Positions 1 through 8,494 of a stretch of DNA of 13,707 bases are shown here, one piece after another. Each line of letters starts with the position of its first letter. Position 1 is the first letter of the stretch. The notes below the pieces were generated by a model, which was not told where the DNA came from, searched no databases, and saw only the letters and a list, made by a program, of their open reading frames with translations. This stretch comes from Larix sibirica (Eukaryota > Streptophyta > Pinopsida > Pinales > Pinaceae). Location of the stretch: assembly GCA_004151065.3 (NCBI GenBank), contig NWUY0300015123.1, forward strand, positions 59,820 through 73,526, read 5' to 3'. The translations under genes were made by a program, and so were the position numbers.

Positions 1-9
1 ATTAATATG

Positions 10-32
10 TTTATATATATATTTATATATAA
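10..32. repeat. AT dinucleotide-rich simple repeat
   Basis: A short run of alternating T and A with one phase slip. It is low-complexity sequence at the window edge, with no other function visible. Confidence 0.7.
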
Positions 33-41
33 CAAAATCAA

Positions 42-270
42 TGGCACAATTTCCAAGAGAACTTGCAGTAGAGGAAGAAATCATGCAGCCATTAATACAC
101 TATCCATACAGTAGTTTATTGGCACAAATTTCAAAGAAGAAAGTGCACATACTTTGAGGTGACAACAGCATTCCATACAGGTTGTATACTGTCCAAAACT
201 GGCATAGATTTCAAGGAGAATACAATCAGCAATTTTCAGAATCTGTACGGTACAGTTTGGAACATGTGGG
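42..270. repeat. Degenerate ~79-bp tandem repeat, about three units
   Basis: A recurring start motif (TGGCA, three to four variable bases, then TTTC-AA-GA) appears at 42, 120 and 200, so the period is 78-80 bp. A second shared motif, CCATACAG or a variant ending near GTACAG, recurs later in the units. Divergence is high. It lies just upstream of an LTR-like segment and could be a subrepeat inside the U3 of that LTR; this link is inference. Confidence 0.5.
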
Positions 271-339
271 CTGAGTTATATGTTGGCACATGTGATTTTG
301 TTCTCCAAGCATTTGCTAGTTTTAGAGATAAGTTATGTG

Positions 340-640
340 TTCATTGCATTTATGATTTGCATAGTGGAAAAGAGAAATTTCTGAGTTCTATGAAATTTCA
401 ATGTATTGCTCTTCATTTATAAAAGACATATTTCTCTGGGTTTTCCCCTATTGGGGTTTTTCCCTGGGCATTTCCCTAAAACTGAAGTGTTCATATTTCT
501 AACAATGGTTGAGTATTTGTGTTTGCTTCAGTGTTTATTATTTAAACTTAGAAATCATATATTTGATCAGTTAACTCGGAAAATAATAAACCCTATGTAT
601 GCTAAGTGTTTGATTAAATGCTTGAGTGAATAAGTTAAGC
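340..640 (+). repeat. LTR-like promoter/R-U5 segment (probable copia-type LTR remnant)
   Basis: A TATA box (TATAAAAG, 418-425) is followed within about 20 bases by GGGTTTTCCCC-TATT-GGGGTTTTTCCC, in which CCCC and GGGG can pair around TATT (445-456). This TATA-then-GGTTTTCCC arrangement is typical of the U3/R junction of many plant LTRs. It is followed by AT-rich sequence that ends where the antisense reverse transcriptase homology begins (about 640-660). No clean TG...CA ends, primer site or polypurine tract were found, so boundaries and superfamily are uncertain. Two overlapping short frames here (159-422 and 406-633) show no protein similarity I recognise and are not called as genes. Confidence 0.4.
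418..425 (+). promoter_or_regulatory. TATA box of LTR-like segment
   Basis: TATAAAAG sits 20-30 bp before the CCCC-TATT-GGGG hairpin, a spacing that fits RNA polymerase II initiation in an LTR. The sequence is observed; activity is inferred. Confidence 0.4.
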
Positions 641-649
641 TTTAATCAA

Positions 650-1660
650 AATTTGTTTGAGGAATACCAAGATGCGGCACTTATCAATTATCCTTAGCAA
701 TTCCATGTACTTCTCACATTTTTTATCCCAATACAAGTTTTTGGTATTCTTCACCAATCATTACATTGGGGTTGTAATGGATGGACATCCTTTTATGAAC
801 CTACAGTAGTACCATTTCTAGCCCAACGTTGAGTGCAGGGTCTCTAAATTGGTTGGGACTTTAAGATTGACAATTTCTTCTATCTTGGGTGGCCAACCAA
901 CTCACCATCTCTGCAAACAACGTGGCCTGGGAGGGTGCCAAAAGTTGTGTTGAAAATGTACTTCTTTAAGTTGAGAGATATTTGTAGTTGTCAACACCTC
1001 TCAAACATCATCCACAACATGGAAACATGGTCCTTCAACGGGCTATACATCTCGTCTAATCATCTAGGTATACTTCCAAGAGTTTATGAATGTACTCTTT
1101 GAATGCCATGATAACTATCCTATAAAATATAGGTGGCACATTTTTAGTCCAAAAGGAATGTTATTATAGTCATATGATCCCCATTCAGTCGCAAAAGTGG
1201 TCTTTTCTTATCTTTATTCACTATGTGCACTTGATGATAGTTGAAAAATCAATCTATGAATGAGTATGCTTGTTTTCTTGCCACTTGGTCTAGTACCTCA
1301 TTAATGAAGGGTGGGGAAAAAGGTATTGAATACAAGTTGCATTCAATCCTTGGAATTCCTACATACTCAAATGCATCCCCATGCTTTCTTGTCCTAAATT
1401 AATATCAGATTGATTTAGTCTGACTCATCCACGGGAAATATCAAGCCAACTACCAACATTTTTTCAATCTCCTCCTTAACTCATTCCTTTATTATAGGGT
1501 TCAACATGTAGGGTGCTTCTTAAAGGGTCATGCATCTAGATTTAGCTTTATCTTCATTTCCCACAATTCTCCATTTATCCCCTTCATATATGTAAATTTG
1601 TATGGAAATAGATCACTATACTCACATACTAATGTCACAAACTTGGATATTGACGCACCA
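650..1660 (-). pseudogene. Ty3/gypsy reverse transcriptase (decayed)
   Basis: This domain would copy the element's RNA into DNA. Near 1500 the minus strand gives the fingers motif KEEIEKMLVVG. At about 1245-1310 it gives PFINEVLDQVARKQAYSFID followed by a broken GFSGYHQ, the motif A region with its catalytic Asp. Frameshifted relative to that comes a clean run of about 50 codons (roughly 1056-1205) with TTFATEWGSYDYN, then PFGLKN, then EVYLDD. The catalytic YLDD is at 1059-1070. The next codon is TAG, where the family normally has Trp. Further left, SLNLKK, FGTLPGHVVCRDG and a GYYRKFI-like segment mark the palm/thumb and connection. A PILVF-like stretch near 680 is the last recognisable part. 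At least two frameshifts and several stops are present. Confidence 0.9.
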
Positions 1661-2620
1661 TCCCCATATTCTCCAATAAATGCTAACCTAGGATTGTCTT
1701 ATGTACTAATGTTAACCTAAATTATCTTGAATGATTCTCAAAAAAATATTCCCGCAATATATTCCATTGTTTCTTTTAATGACCCTTTCCCCTCAGACTC
1801 TTGGAAGGAAAGGAGTTGCAACTTTTCTAGATTGTCTTCTTCATGGTGTTCCTCTATTACTTCAACACGACACTTGAAGGCCAAGTGTTACCCTGTCCAT
1901 TTTTAATTTGGTATTTATTTTGGCTATTTATATGTGTGTCTTGGATACATGCTATGAGGTTATGCTCGCTTTGGTATCTAGCAAGAAATACCTTATGGTT
2001 TTCAAAACAAATGAAATGACAAGAGCCTTACCTTATGGATTCCTTTTGTATGTTGAATTGGATGTATATTTCCCTCATGTATATCTAGGAACCCATGAGG
2101 TCTTTGGATATTTTTGGAATATCAATCACTCAGTATTCAAGAATTGAGGTGAATTGATGTTGTAGCATTGGTTGTGACATCTCCTAGCTATCCAGGTATT
2201 CTCTATGGATATCCCACTACCTGGAGGGGGTGGATCTCAATGTTATGTCTAGGATAGAACCCATTGTTTTGCAGGTATGATAAATCTTATGTCCTTAATG
2301 AATTATTCAACATTTTTGGTTCCATCAAATATGGGTGGATCCCACACTTATTTCCTTATCTAAAGAACATACCTTATCATGCCGCAACGATGAGAAGATA
2401 GTCTATGGTTTTTTCCTGACAGTCCTAGAATGCCTCTTGATTACCAAAATTATTTCAGCAAGCACTTCTCTAGATGTTTCCCTCACAATAGTGGGGTTGA
2501 TGTGACCATTCATCATAATTGTAGTTAGATTATATAGTTGTTCCAGTGCAATACCATCCATCACATTGTTAACTAGTACAATGTATCAATCTCCTTTGAC
2601 AAGAATGATGGCATGTATCA
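1660..2620 (-). pseudogene. Linker between gypsy protease and reverse transcriptase, very decayed
   Basis: Lying between the retropepsin and RT of the same element, this minus-strand stretch has fragmented frames with many stops. The end closest to RT reads like the usual lead-in to gypsy RT, an acidic/aromatic segment resembling EYSDLFPYKFTYMKGI at about 1590-1640. The middle contains a short Glu-rich patch. Nothing else can be named. The + strand frame at 1908-2147 lies antisense to this and shows no protein character. Confidence 0.5.
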
Positions 2621-2960
2621 CTCTAGTCCTATTAACTTCAAATGACATCTCTCCTCTATTCAAATTTACAATTGCTCCCTTCTTTGCCCATTTGAAGCCT
2701 AACAGTGTTGGGTAAGTATCATTTTCATCCATGATTCGATGACATCAATATCTACTATTGTTTTCGCACTATCCAAGTTTTTCAACATCCTTTTGGCAGT
2801 CAATAGAATAGATTTTGTACAAGTTCCCCGACCACAAATGGGTGGATGAATATACTAGTTGGGGCTTCCCCATGATTTTCCATGACATTTCTGAAAGGAT
2901 TTCCACATTGGATCCCATATCCAACATGACATCCTATACTTCACAAGTTCACACACACAT
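2620..2960 (-). pseudogene. Ty3/gypsy retropepsin (aspartic protease), decayed
   Basis: This domain would cleave the Gag-Pol polyprotein. The minus strand carries VMLDMGSNVEILSEMSWKIM around the active site at 2907-2921. The catalytic Asp is kept, but the usual Asp-Thr/Ser-Gly triad reads Asp-Met-Gly, which one C-to-T change in an ACG Thr codon would explain. About 65 codons later comes YPTLLGFKWAKKGAIVNL, matching the YPALLG-x-x-W motif that follows the flap in plant gypsy proteases. Frames are broken between the two motifs. The domain sits between the gag zinc knuckles and RT, as expected. Exact domain edges cannot be set. Confidence 0.78.
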
Positions 2961-3890
2961 ATTTCACCATCCATTTTAACTTCTTGACCAATTTGGGGAT
3001 TTTTTTAAAATCAATTCACCAAAATATTTTCTTTGGAAAGAGGGCATGTATGGGATATTCACCCCCCCTACTGGTTAGATTCTCTAGGATTGATTGAAAC
3101 TTCCTCGTTAACTCTTCATCATTTAGGATTCTGATAAAAGTCTAGAAATATTTTTGAACATATTCTTCTACCAAGGGTGAGCGGAAAAAAAAGCAATATT
3201 CAACTCCGATGAGATTGGGAACTAGGTCATTAGGCTCATGATGAGGAGAATTTTTCCCTTGCCTTATGTTGGGTGCTTATGATTTTCTCCCATCATATGT
3301 TTTCATAGGGGTTCCAAGAAGTTGACCTACCGTTGGAAACGACACCGTTGGTGGCTATTGCCTCCTTTAGTGCCTCTAAGGCCTCTTTGCAGTAGGACAT
3401 TTTCCTAGATGTATTAAATCCATAGTTTTCATGGGATGTGTTTCTAATCTATGGGAGCTCTGGTTGCACTTCATCAACTCTTGTTTGCGCCCCATAGTGG
3501 GTAACCACATTAATCCTTGTATCTTTGGTTTCTTCTCTCTATTGTTGATTTTAATTCTCCAAGTTTATGTTTCCATGTCTTTCTTGTGTCTCCTACTTAG
3601 ATATAATGTTGAGTCAGTAACTGGTTGCATTTATTGTAGCTATACAATGGCTACACTACACCCCCTTGGTTGAGGACAATCTCAAGATATGTGTCTAATT
3701 TCATTGCAATTATAACGTTTGATAGGGCCTTAAGAACCACTATTCGTTACTCCTCAATTGCCTCAAATGTATCCTCCTTTGTAGGCACCTGTATATCCTC
3801 CTTGTCCTCCTTCTTTATTTGTACTAGGGTTTTCATCCTCGACCCAAAAGGAGCTCCTTTCAAATTGCTCAACTACAGCCTACGAGATCT
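2960..3890 (-). pseudogene. Gag-to-protease spacer of the gypsy element, unresolved
   Basis: About 900 bases lie between the third zinc knuckle and the retropepsin on the minus strand. Frames are short and full of stops, and I recognise no domain. By position it belongs to the same element as a linker. The + strand frames at 3431-3673 and 3670-4065 are antisense shadows. Confidence 0.45.
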
Positions 3891-3891
3891 G

Positions 3892-4143
3892 ACAATTTTC
3901 AGTGGCATGGGTATTCACCATGTACAAGTTACAGAACATAGTGGTGGGTGTAGAAGTATACTTATACTACATTGGATAGAGTTGGAGAGGGTGGTTGTAC
4001 ATTCTACATATCTCACAGTATTATGTCACCACATTGCCCGTAAATCTAGTTGGTGGCGGTGGTGAAATTTTAGGGACTACCATCCCAACTCATAGAAATG
4101 GGAAATTGATCACTGCATGACCCTCTATCTTGCACACAATGCA
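3892..4143 (-). pseudogene. Gag nucleocapsid region with three CCHC-type zinc knuckles, each damaged
   Basis: The nucleocapsid part of Gag binds element RNA through zinc knuckles. Three 14-residue C-x2-C-x4-H-x4-C motifs occur in order on the minus strand. The first, at 4102-4143, reads CIVCKIEGHAVINF. The second, at 3976-4017, reads CEICRMYNHPLQLY. The third, at 3892-3933, reads CNLYMVNTHATENC. Each has lost exactly one ligand: Cys4 to Phe, Cys4 to Tyr and Cys2 to Tyr, all explained by single-base changes of TGC or TGT codons. The spacers between knuckles are Pro/Thr/Tyr-rich and partly in different frames. A triple knuckle like this is known from some plant gypsy gag proteins. Confidence 0.85.
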
Positions 4144-4159
4144 TCTAATTTGGTCCTGT

Positions 4160-4750
4160 ACAGTCTTAGCAAAACTCATCTCTTGGATTTGTTTTGTTAA
4201 TGCTACATTCTATCATTGGAACTAAGCAATATTAGTCACAATATAGGTAGATGGTTTATATGTAACGACTACTCTCATCAATCAAGGATATCCATCCATC
4301 GATTCAATTTTTATTTCCTATGATAGGGAATCTCGTTGGGAATTCCATTGTTTTTGCATCGAAGGAACCCTAGTGAGGGGAAACGAACCTTGACTAAAAC
4401 ATTCCTTGTATTGGTTTTCATGTATTGGACACAATGTTCAACTGATTAGATCCTGGAATTATTGGTCATACTTCCACACACTTGGTATTCAAGACACTGA
4501 CTTATCATTTTTAGCTCGACACAACTTTGTTGCTCCAAGCATGGTCTTTTGGAATTTTGCTTTCACTTATGTCATTGTTTGGGGTGTACCCAAAGGGTCT
4601 GTCTGTATAAACTTCACATACCACTATAAGGCTCTTCCCCTCATATTGGTTTCATACTCTACTAGTTTGGCCTCCGGTGTGGTAACCCGTTTAATCCAGC
4701 TCACCTAAGAACCAATGATGTTCTACATTGCTTCCCTAAAAAATTAAGAA
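4160..4750 (-). pseudogene. Gag core (retrotransposon gag/capsid domain), decayed
   Basis: This is the capsid-type domain that assembles virus-like particles. The minus strand at 4618-4644 reads MRGRAL-stop-WY, followed by VKFIQTDPLGTPQT. It matches the 'RGRAL.WY' signature of the plant gag domain. The stop is TAG (4624-4626 on the + strand). Downstream, the usual helical segment of about 130 residues before the zinc knuckles is present only in pieces. The + strand frame at 4406-4708 is antisense to this domain and not a gene. Confidence 0.75.
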
Positions 4751-5990
4751 AGCACATCATTGCATTATCGTTTTATCTATCCACGTTGTCTATAGGGTAA
4801 TCACTTAGAATAAATCCCTTAGGAATTAGTTTAATAACTACTTCAATGCCTCCTACTACAATAGAACTTAAACCTATTATAGTGCTCCCGCTAATTCTAT
4901 TGATATTTGCTCCACTTAATTGTCCACTACTACTATCATTGCTTGCATTGTTAGCAGATGTTAGCAAACTAGAAACAAAATTGAATTTTAGGATTACCTT
5001 GATCTTTTTTAGATGCACAATGGGTGGTAATTGTTATGGGTTGGATTCATTATTTGTGAGTTGTACCATGTACGCTACTTATCTATCTTCAACTAAAAAA
5101 AATTTAAACACATCGTTGAGTGCCTCTACCACTTGTGGCTCAATGACCATTATCAACTTGATAGCGGGATCGCCACTTTCTCCCAGTTCAAACTCTTGTT
5201 CAATTTCTCTAGTCCTTCTAATTGAACCTCTTGACCTGCTGGAATACCTTCACTCATTGGTCCTTCCACCTCCTTGGCCACCATACTCTCTCCTAGTCCA
5301 TTTCTCGAACTCTACTCCATTGCCAATCCTTTTTGCTTCAACCAAAATCTGACTTGTTCTCCTTGCTTCCACGACTCTTCTAAATCTTCAAAAATGGTTC
5401 AATCCCTCCTTCCCTATTCATAGATTCCCTCACTTATTCCTCTCTTTTTCTAACCTCCTTCATCTCACCCACCCACCATTGTTTGGTTATCACATCTCTT
5501 TTAATCGATCTTTGTACCCTTTCCAACATTTGTGCCTCCTCCATGGTAATGTTCTACCCTTACTTACATATTCCAATCTCATCCCAAGTCAACCTCGTGC
5601 ACTAGCACTTACACGGCCATAAATGTGGGTTGAAAGGAATGAAATATTCCTCTTCTAGTAACATATTCACCCACATCACCACCTGTTGCACTAACCTCCT
5701 ACGTTCTCCCTTCTTGAAAGATTCTTCAAATTTTGAAAAAGATTGGTTCGGTTCAACTGCAAACTCGATGATGTACCCTTCTATTATTGTTTTCACCCTA
5801 AAATCAGTTTCTCTTGTGGCTTCATGGTCAAACCATTACAGCACAGCCAGATTATGGATGCTCTATTAGATTTCTTTCCTTCTCTCCTAGCATTATCATG
5901 GGTATTCCCCTAGACTTTTCAACCACTCAAATAGCACCACTGGGAATTCTACCCAAAAAAAATATAGATATCATGGTCATCATGCTTCCA
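4750..5990 (-). pseudogene. Gag N-terminal region (charged, coiled-coil-like) of the gypsy element
   Basis: Upstream of the gag core the minus strand encodes a long, highly charged N-terminal region. An open stretch at 5602-5796 contains IEFAVEPNQSFSKFEESFKK and, after an arginine-rich turn, WVNMLLEEEYFIPFNPHLWP. Further on come MEEAQMLERVQRSIKRDVI and Glu/Arg/Lys-rich repeats that look able to form coiled coil (about 5370-5560). A Gly/Arg segment (RREYGGQGGG) lies near 5265-5290. At about 5870-5910 a GIPMIMLGEKERN segment is the most N-terminal recognisable part. I know this kind of extended N-terminus from large plant gypsy gag proteins but cannot name a function for it. Many stops and frameshifts are present. 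The start codon is not visible and may lie beyond the LINE boundary. Confidence 0.6.
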
Positions 5991-6069
5991 CTGGGATAGA
6001 TTGCCTTTAACACGCTTCTTCTTAATAGGTTTCCTTTAAAATTTTAATAGATAGATTCGTAATGTGGTG

Positions 6070-7150
6070 GGTACAACCCAATAGGGATTACACACAATTA
6101 AGCTTGAAAAAAATTCAGATGTGGATATGAAGTTAGATCTAGCAAAGACATATGAAAAGGTAAATTGGTTGTATACCAAACCTATGATTTTACAAATGGG
6201 TATGAATCTACAAATAGTTAATTAGATCATGTGATGTGTGTCCTCAACCTCTTTTGATGGGTTAATCAATGGATCTCCTTCAGTATTTTTTAATGCCTTA
6301 GTGGGAACAAGAAAGGATTAAGAATATTTATTATGGAGGCTAAAGGGGAAGAAGAAATCAAAGGCATAGAAGTTGTGGGTTCAGTATACATTTCCCATTT
6401 GATTTTTGTTGATGATATCTTGTTGTTGGACAAGTTTTCTTAAGGGAAATAAGGAAATATAAATCTCTTCCAGACACATTGTGAGACAACAAAAATGGAA
6501 GTTAACTTTAGCAAATCTTGTATGATTTCTAGTGGTTTCGGGGATAAGCTAGAAAGAAAAATTTCACAAGTACTCTATCTAACCTCAAGTCCATTGGATT
6601 AAGGCATAAATACATGGGATTTTACTTTAAACCCAATGACTACAAATTTGATGATTGGATGTGGTTGTATGAGAATATTGAAGCAAGAATCTCTAGTTGG
6701 TGCAACATATGGCTATCTAGAGGTGGTAGACTAGTTCTCATCAATTAGTGCTCGAAAGTGTACCTATTTATTGGTCATCCATAGCACACATCCCAAAAGG
6801 GATTCTTGACCATCAAGGAAAAAATACTAGTGTTCTCTGGATAGGAAAGAAGGGAATTGAAGGTATTCCTCTAGTCAAATTGTCTAAACTAGCAAAGCCA
6901 AAAGAGGTGGGGGGATGGGGTCTAAAAAACATTTATGTTTTTTAGTTAGGCCTTGGTGGAAAAAAACATGTGGAGGATCCTTTTCGTTGAAGGATTATGG
7001 GGCATAGTAATGAATGAAAAGTATCTTGGAGGCTAGTCTATTGAGGACTGGATAAGAGTAGAATCTAAATCTTTTGAAGGGGATTCAGTTTTTTGGAAAG
7101 GTTTGGTGATAAGGTAAGGCTAGGTGAAGACCCTCGGAATGCCCCATAAG
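6070..7150 (+). pseudogene. LINE reverse transcriptase and C-terminal region (decayed)
   Basis: This would copy LINE RNA at a nicked target. Motif A reads MKLDLAKTYEKVNW, with its catalytic Asp codon at 6136-6138. LINGSPSVFF follows at about 6260-6285. The expected RQG-x-PLSP block is replaced by a short decayed stretch with a frameshift and probably a deletion of around ten residues. The catalytic F-V-D-D is at 6405-6416, after ISHLI. Downstream are KMEVNFSKSCMISSGFG, then KYMGFYFKPNDYKFDDW, SRGGRLVLIN and IPKGILDH, the usual plant LINE thumb and C-terminal motifs. The frame at 6748-6945 carries GIPLVKLSKLAKPKEVGGWG. Near 7110 a VRLGEDP motif marks the last recognisable part before a probable deletion. 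Confidence 0.9.
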
Positions 7151-7284
7151 ACTATCTTATGTGGAAAGTTGGAAGGCCCCATATCTAAAAGATTCCAAGA
7201 CTCAAGGAACCAATGATTTACTTTTCCCTATCATGGGGCCTCTTTTATCATGCTTTTCAAATAACTCTAGGTAAGTTGGGGGTT

Positions 7285-7689
7285 GGGTTGATCCTACACT
7301 AGTCACCAATGTGTTATTTCACTTTAAAATATGGAGTTAGACTTGGAACAAATAATAGAGATGACATTTTTGCTTTGTGGATCTTGATGAAAATAGCTAC
7401 AAATAAAGGAATAAGAAAGTTGCAAGTGTTGGGTGACTTTAAATTGCTTATGGATTGGGAAAATGGAAAATGGAAAATTACAAATCTAACTCTAGGACCT
7501 TTTACGCATATAGTTCTAGAGGTAAAATGTCAATTCTATTTTATCTCCTTCATTCATATTTTTAGGAAATTTAACACAGAATCAAACTCCATCTCTAAGG
7601 TTTCTCTATCCTTGCAGGAAGGTCCTTTGGGAGCTCAAGAATTCAGGGGAGAAGAAATTTTCTTTGATTCTCTTGTAGCTATCTTTTGA
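7285..7689 (+). pseudogene. LINE-encoded RNase H domain, catalytically damaged
   Basis: An RNase H domain at the end of plant LINE ORF2 would remove RNA from the RNA/DNA hybrid. The frame 7309-7689 shows LGTNNRDDIFALWILMKIA, then GIRKLQVLGDFKLLMDWENG, then ISFIHIFRKFNTESNSISK, and ends in LQEGPLGAQEF and a stop. These align with the TNN-AE-AL, GDS-LVI-W and HI-RE-N-AD-LSK motifs of ribonuclease HI in such LINEs. The first catalytic Asp is gone with the missing N-terminus. Glu in 'AE' is Asp. The GDS Asp is kept, with Ser changed to Phe. The final AD-LS Asp is Asn. The domain could not work. The annotated Met is internal, so this is not a stand-alone gene. Confidence 0.85.
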
Positions 7690-7965
7690 CTTATTATGGA
7701 TTTTGATCCTTGAAGGAAATGTCTTCAAGGTTAATTCCCTATTGTCCTTAATTATAGGATTGTTTTGTAGTGTTGTTGTAATGATAATGTTTGGTCACTT
7801 AAAAAGACCACAATTTGTTTGGGAAGATTGTAATAAGCAGATGCATAGCTAAGATATAGCTTGCTTTTTATGTTTTTTGAAAATAGGAGCCTTGAGGATT
7901 GGACAATATATATTTTTATCTCTCTATAATATCAAATATAAATCTTTTTTTCTTTGAGAAAAAAA
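7690..7965 (+). other. LINE 3' untranslated region and A-rich tail
   Basis: Non-coding T-rich sequence after the RNase H stop, ending in TATAATATCAAATA, a T-run and a short A-run. Placement between the ORF2 stop and the next element supports 3' UTR status. The A-run is short and interrupted, as in old copies. Confidence 0.6.
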
Positions 7966-7966
7966 T

Positions 7967-8474
7967 TGAAGAAGTTGCAACAAAAATATAAGGCAAAACA
8001 TTATAAACATGAGATTGAAAAGACTTTTAAAGTAGGATAAATATTTAGGCTACACCTTAATGAGGAAATATTACAAGGACAAGATAAGAAAATCAAAGCC
8101 CTAACATATGGGCCTTTCAAAATATTGGAGAAGGCGAGCAAAAATGCTTGCAGACTCGGCCTTCCACCTTATTTGCGCATTTACTCATTAGAAAATGTAG
8201 AGAACCTTAAACTCTATAAGCCATCCATGCTCAATGACGATGAAGAGATCCAAGCCTTACATCTCGATGATGGTTTGGCATGAGATGCATGGGTAGAATT
8301 ACCATAGGACTCAATTATGAAAAAGAAAATCAAAATGACCAAAGGGGTCAACAAGAACTTTGGCATGTCACATTGAAAGGTCACCTACCAACGAAGGGCA
8401 AGTGGTACTCCAATGAGAAATATTATGAATGTTTCCTCATCTCCTCCAAAACTAAATCCTTTCGAGACTAAAAT
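7967..8474 (+). pseudogene. Ty3/gypsy integrase C-terminal tail with chromodomain-like end
   Basis: This is the end of a Gag-Pol polyprotein; the C-terminal part of integrase binds DNA and can direct insertion. The frame starting at 7967 reads QQKYKAKHYKHEIEKTFKVG, a stop (TAA, 8038-8040), then KIKALTYGPFKILEKASKNA, then LPPYLRIYSLENVENLKLYK. This matches the 'F-x-V-G-D-x-V-W...GPF-x-I-L' region of plant gypsy integrases. A frameshift near 8285-8330 moves to the frame of 8280-8471, with QRGQQELWHVTLKGHLPTKG then KWYSNEKYYECF. The spacing of W-V-x-L-K-G-x-L and the later W fits a degenerate chromodomain; that call is tentative. The polypurine tract follows immediately. The integrase core, RT and gag of this element are absent. 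Confidence 0.83.
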
Positions 8475-8482
8475 TCTCCCAT

Positions 8483-8494
8483 GATGGGGAGGGG
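8483..8494 (+). other. Polypurine tract of the plus-strand gypsy element
   Basis: GATGGGGAGGGG lies 9 bases after the end of the integrase frame and directly before TG at 8495. Position and composition fit the primer for plus-strand synthesis at the start of a 3' LTR. Confidence 0.65.

Larger units (their letters stand above)
650..5990 (-). mobile_element. Degenerate Ty3/gypsy LTR retrotransposon, internal region (gag-PR-RT), 3' part missing
   Basis: Reading the minus strand from about 5990 down to 650 gives, in order, a gag N-terminal region, a gag core, three CCHC-type zinc knuckles, a retropepsin and a reverse transcriptase. Gag-PR-RT order in one orientation with gypsy-type motifs identifies a Ty3/gypsy element. 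The long N-terminal gag and triple knuckle resemble plant non-chromovirus gypsy elements. RNase H and integrase should follow but are absent. Homology stops near 650, where an LTR-like sequence on the opposite strand abuts. At the other end homology fades at about 5990, next to a LINE fragment. No flanking LTR was found directly attached. Stops and frameshifts occur throughout, so it is long dead. The + strand frames inside this interval are antisense shadows. Confidence 0.88.
6010..7965 (+). mobile_element. 5'-truncated L1-type LINE (non-LTR retrotransposon)
   Basis: The + strand holds, in order, the RT palm of a plant LINE, the RT C-terminal region, an RNase H domain, a 3' untranslated tail and a weak terminal A-run (GAGAAAAAAA, about 7957-7965). 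The endonuclease domain and ORF1 are missing. 5' truncation is the normal product of target-primed reverse transcription, although later deletion is equally possible. The fragment lies between gag of a minus-strand gypsy element and the integrase tail of a plus-strand gypsy element. No target-site duplication was recognised. Multiple stops and frameshifts show it is inactive. Confidence 0.88.

Noticed and set aside
159-633. Overlapping + strand frames as small genes
   Set aside because: No recognisable motif, and they overlap a TATA box and LTR-like R region; a chance frame in AT-rich DNA is more likely.
3431-5352. Series of + strand open frames (3431-3673, 3670-4065, 4406-4708, 4846-5352) as candidate genes
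   Set aside because: They are antisense to the gag and spacer of the minus-strand gypsy element, have low-complexity Leu/Ser/Ile composition, and show no domain. The real signal is on the other strand.
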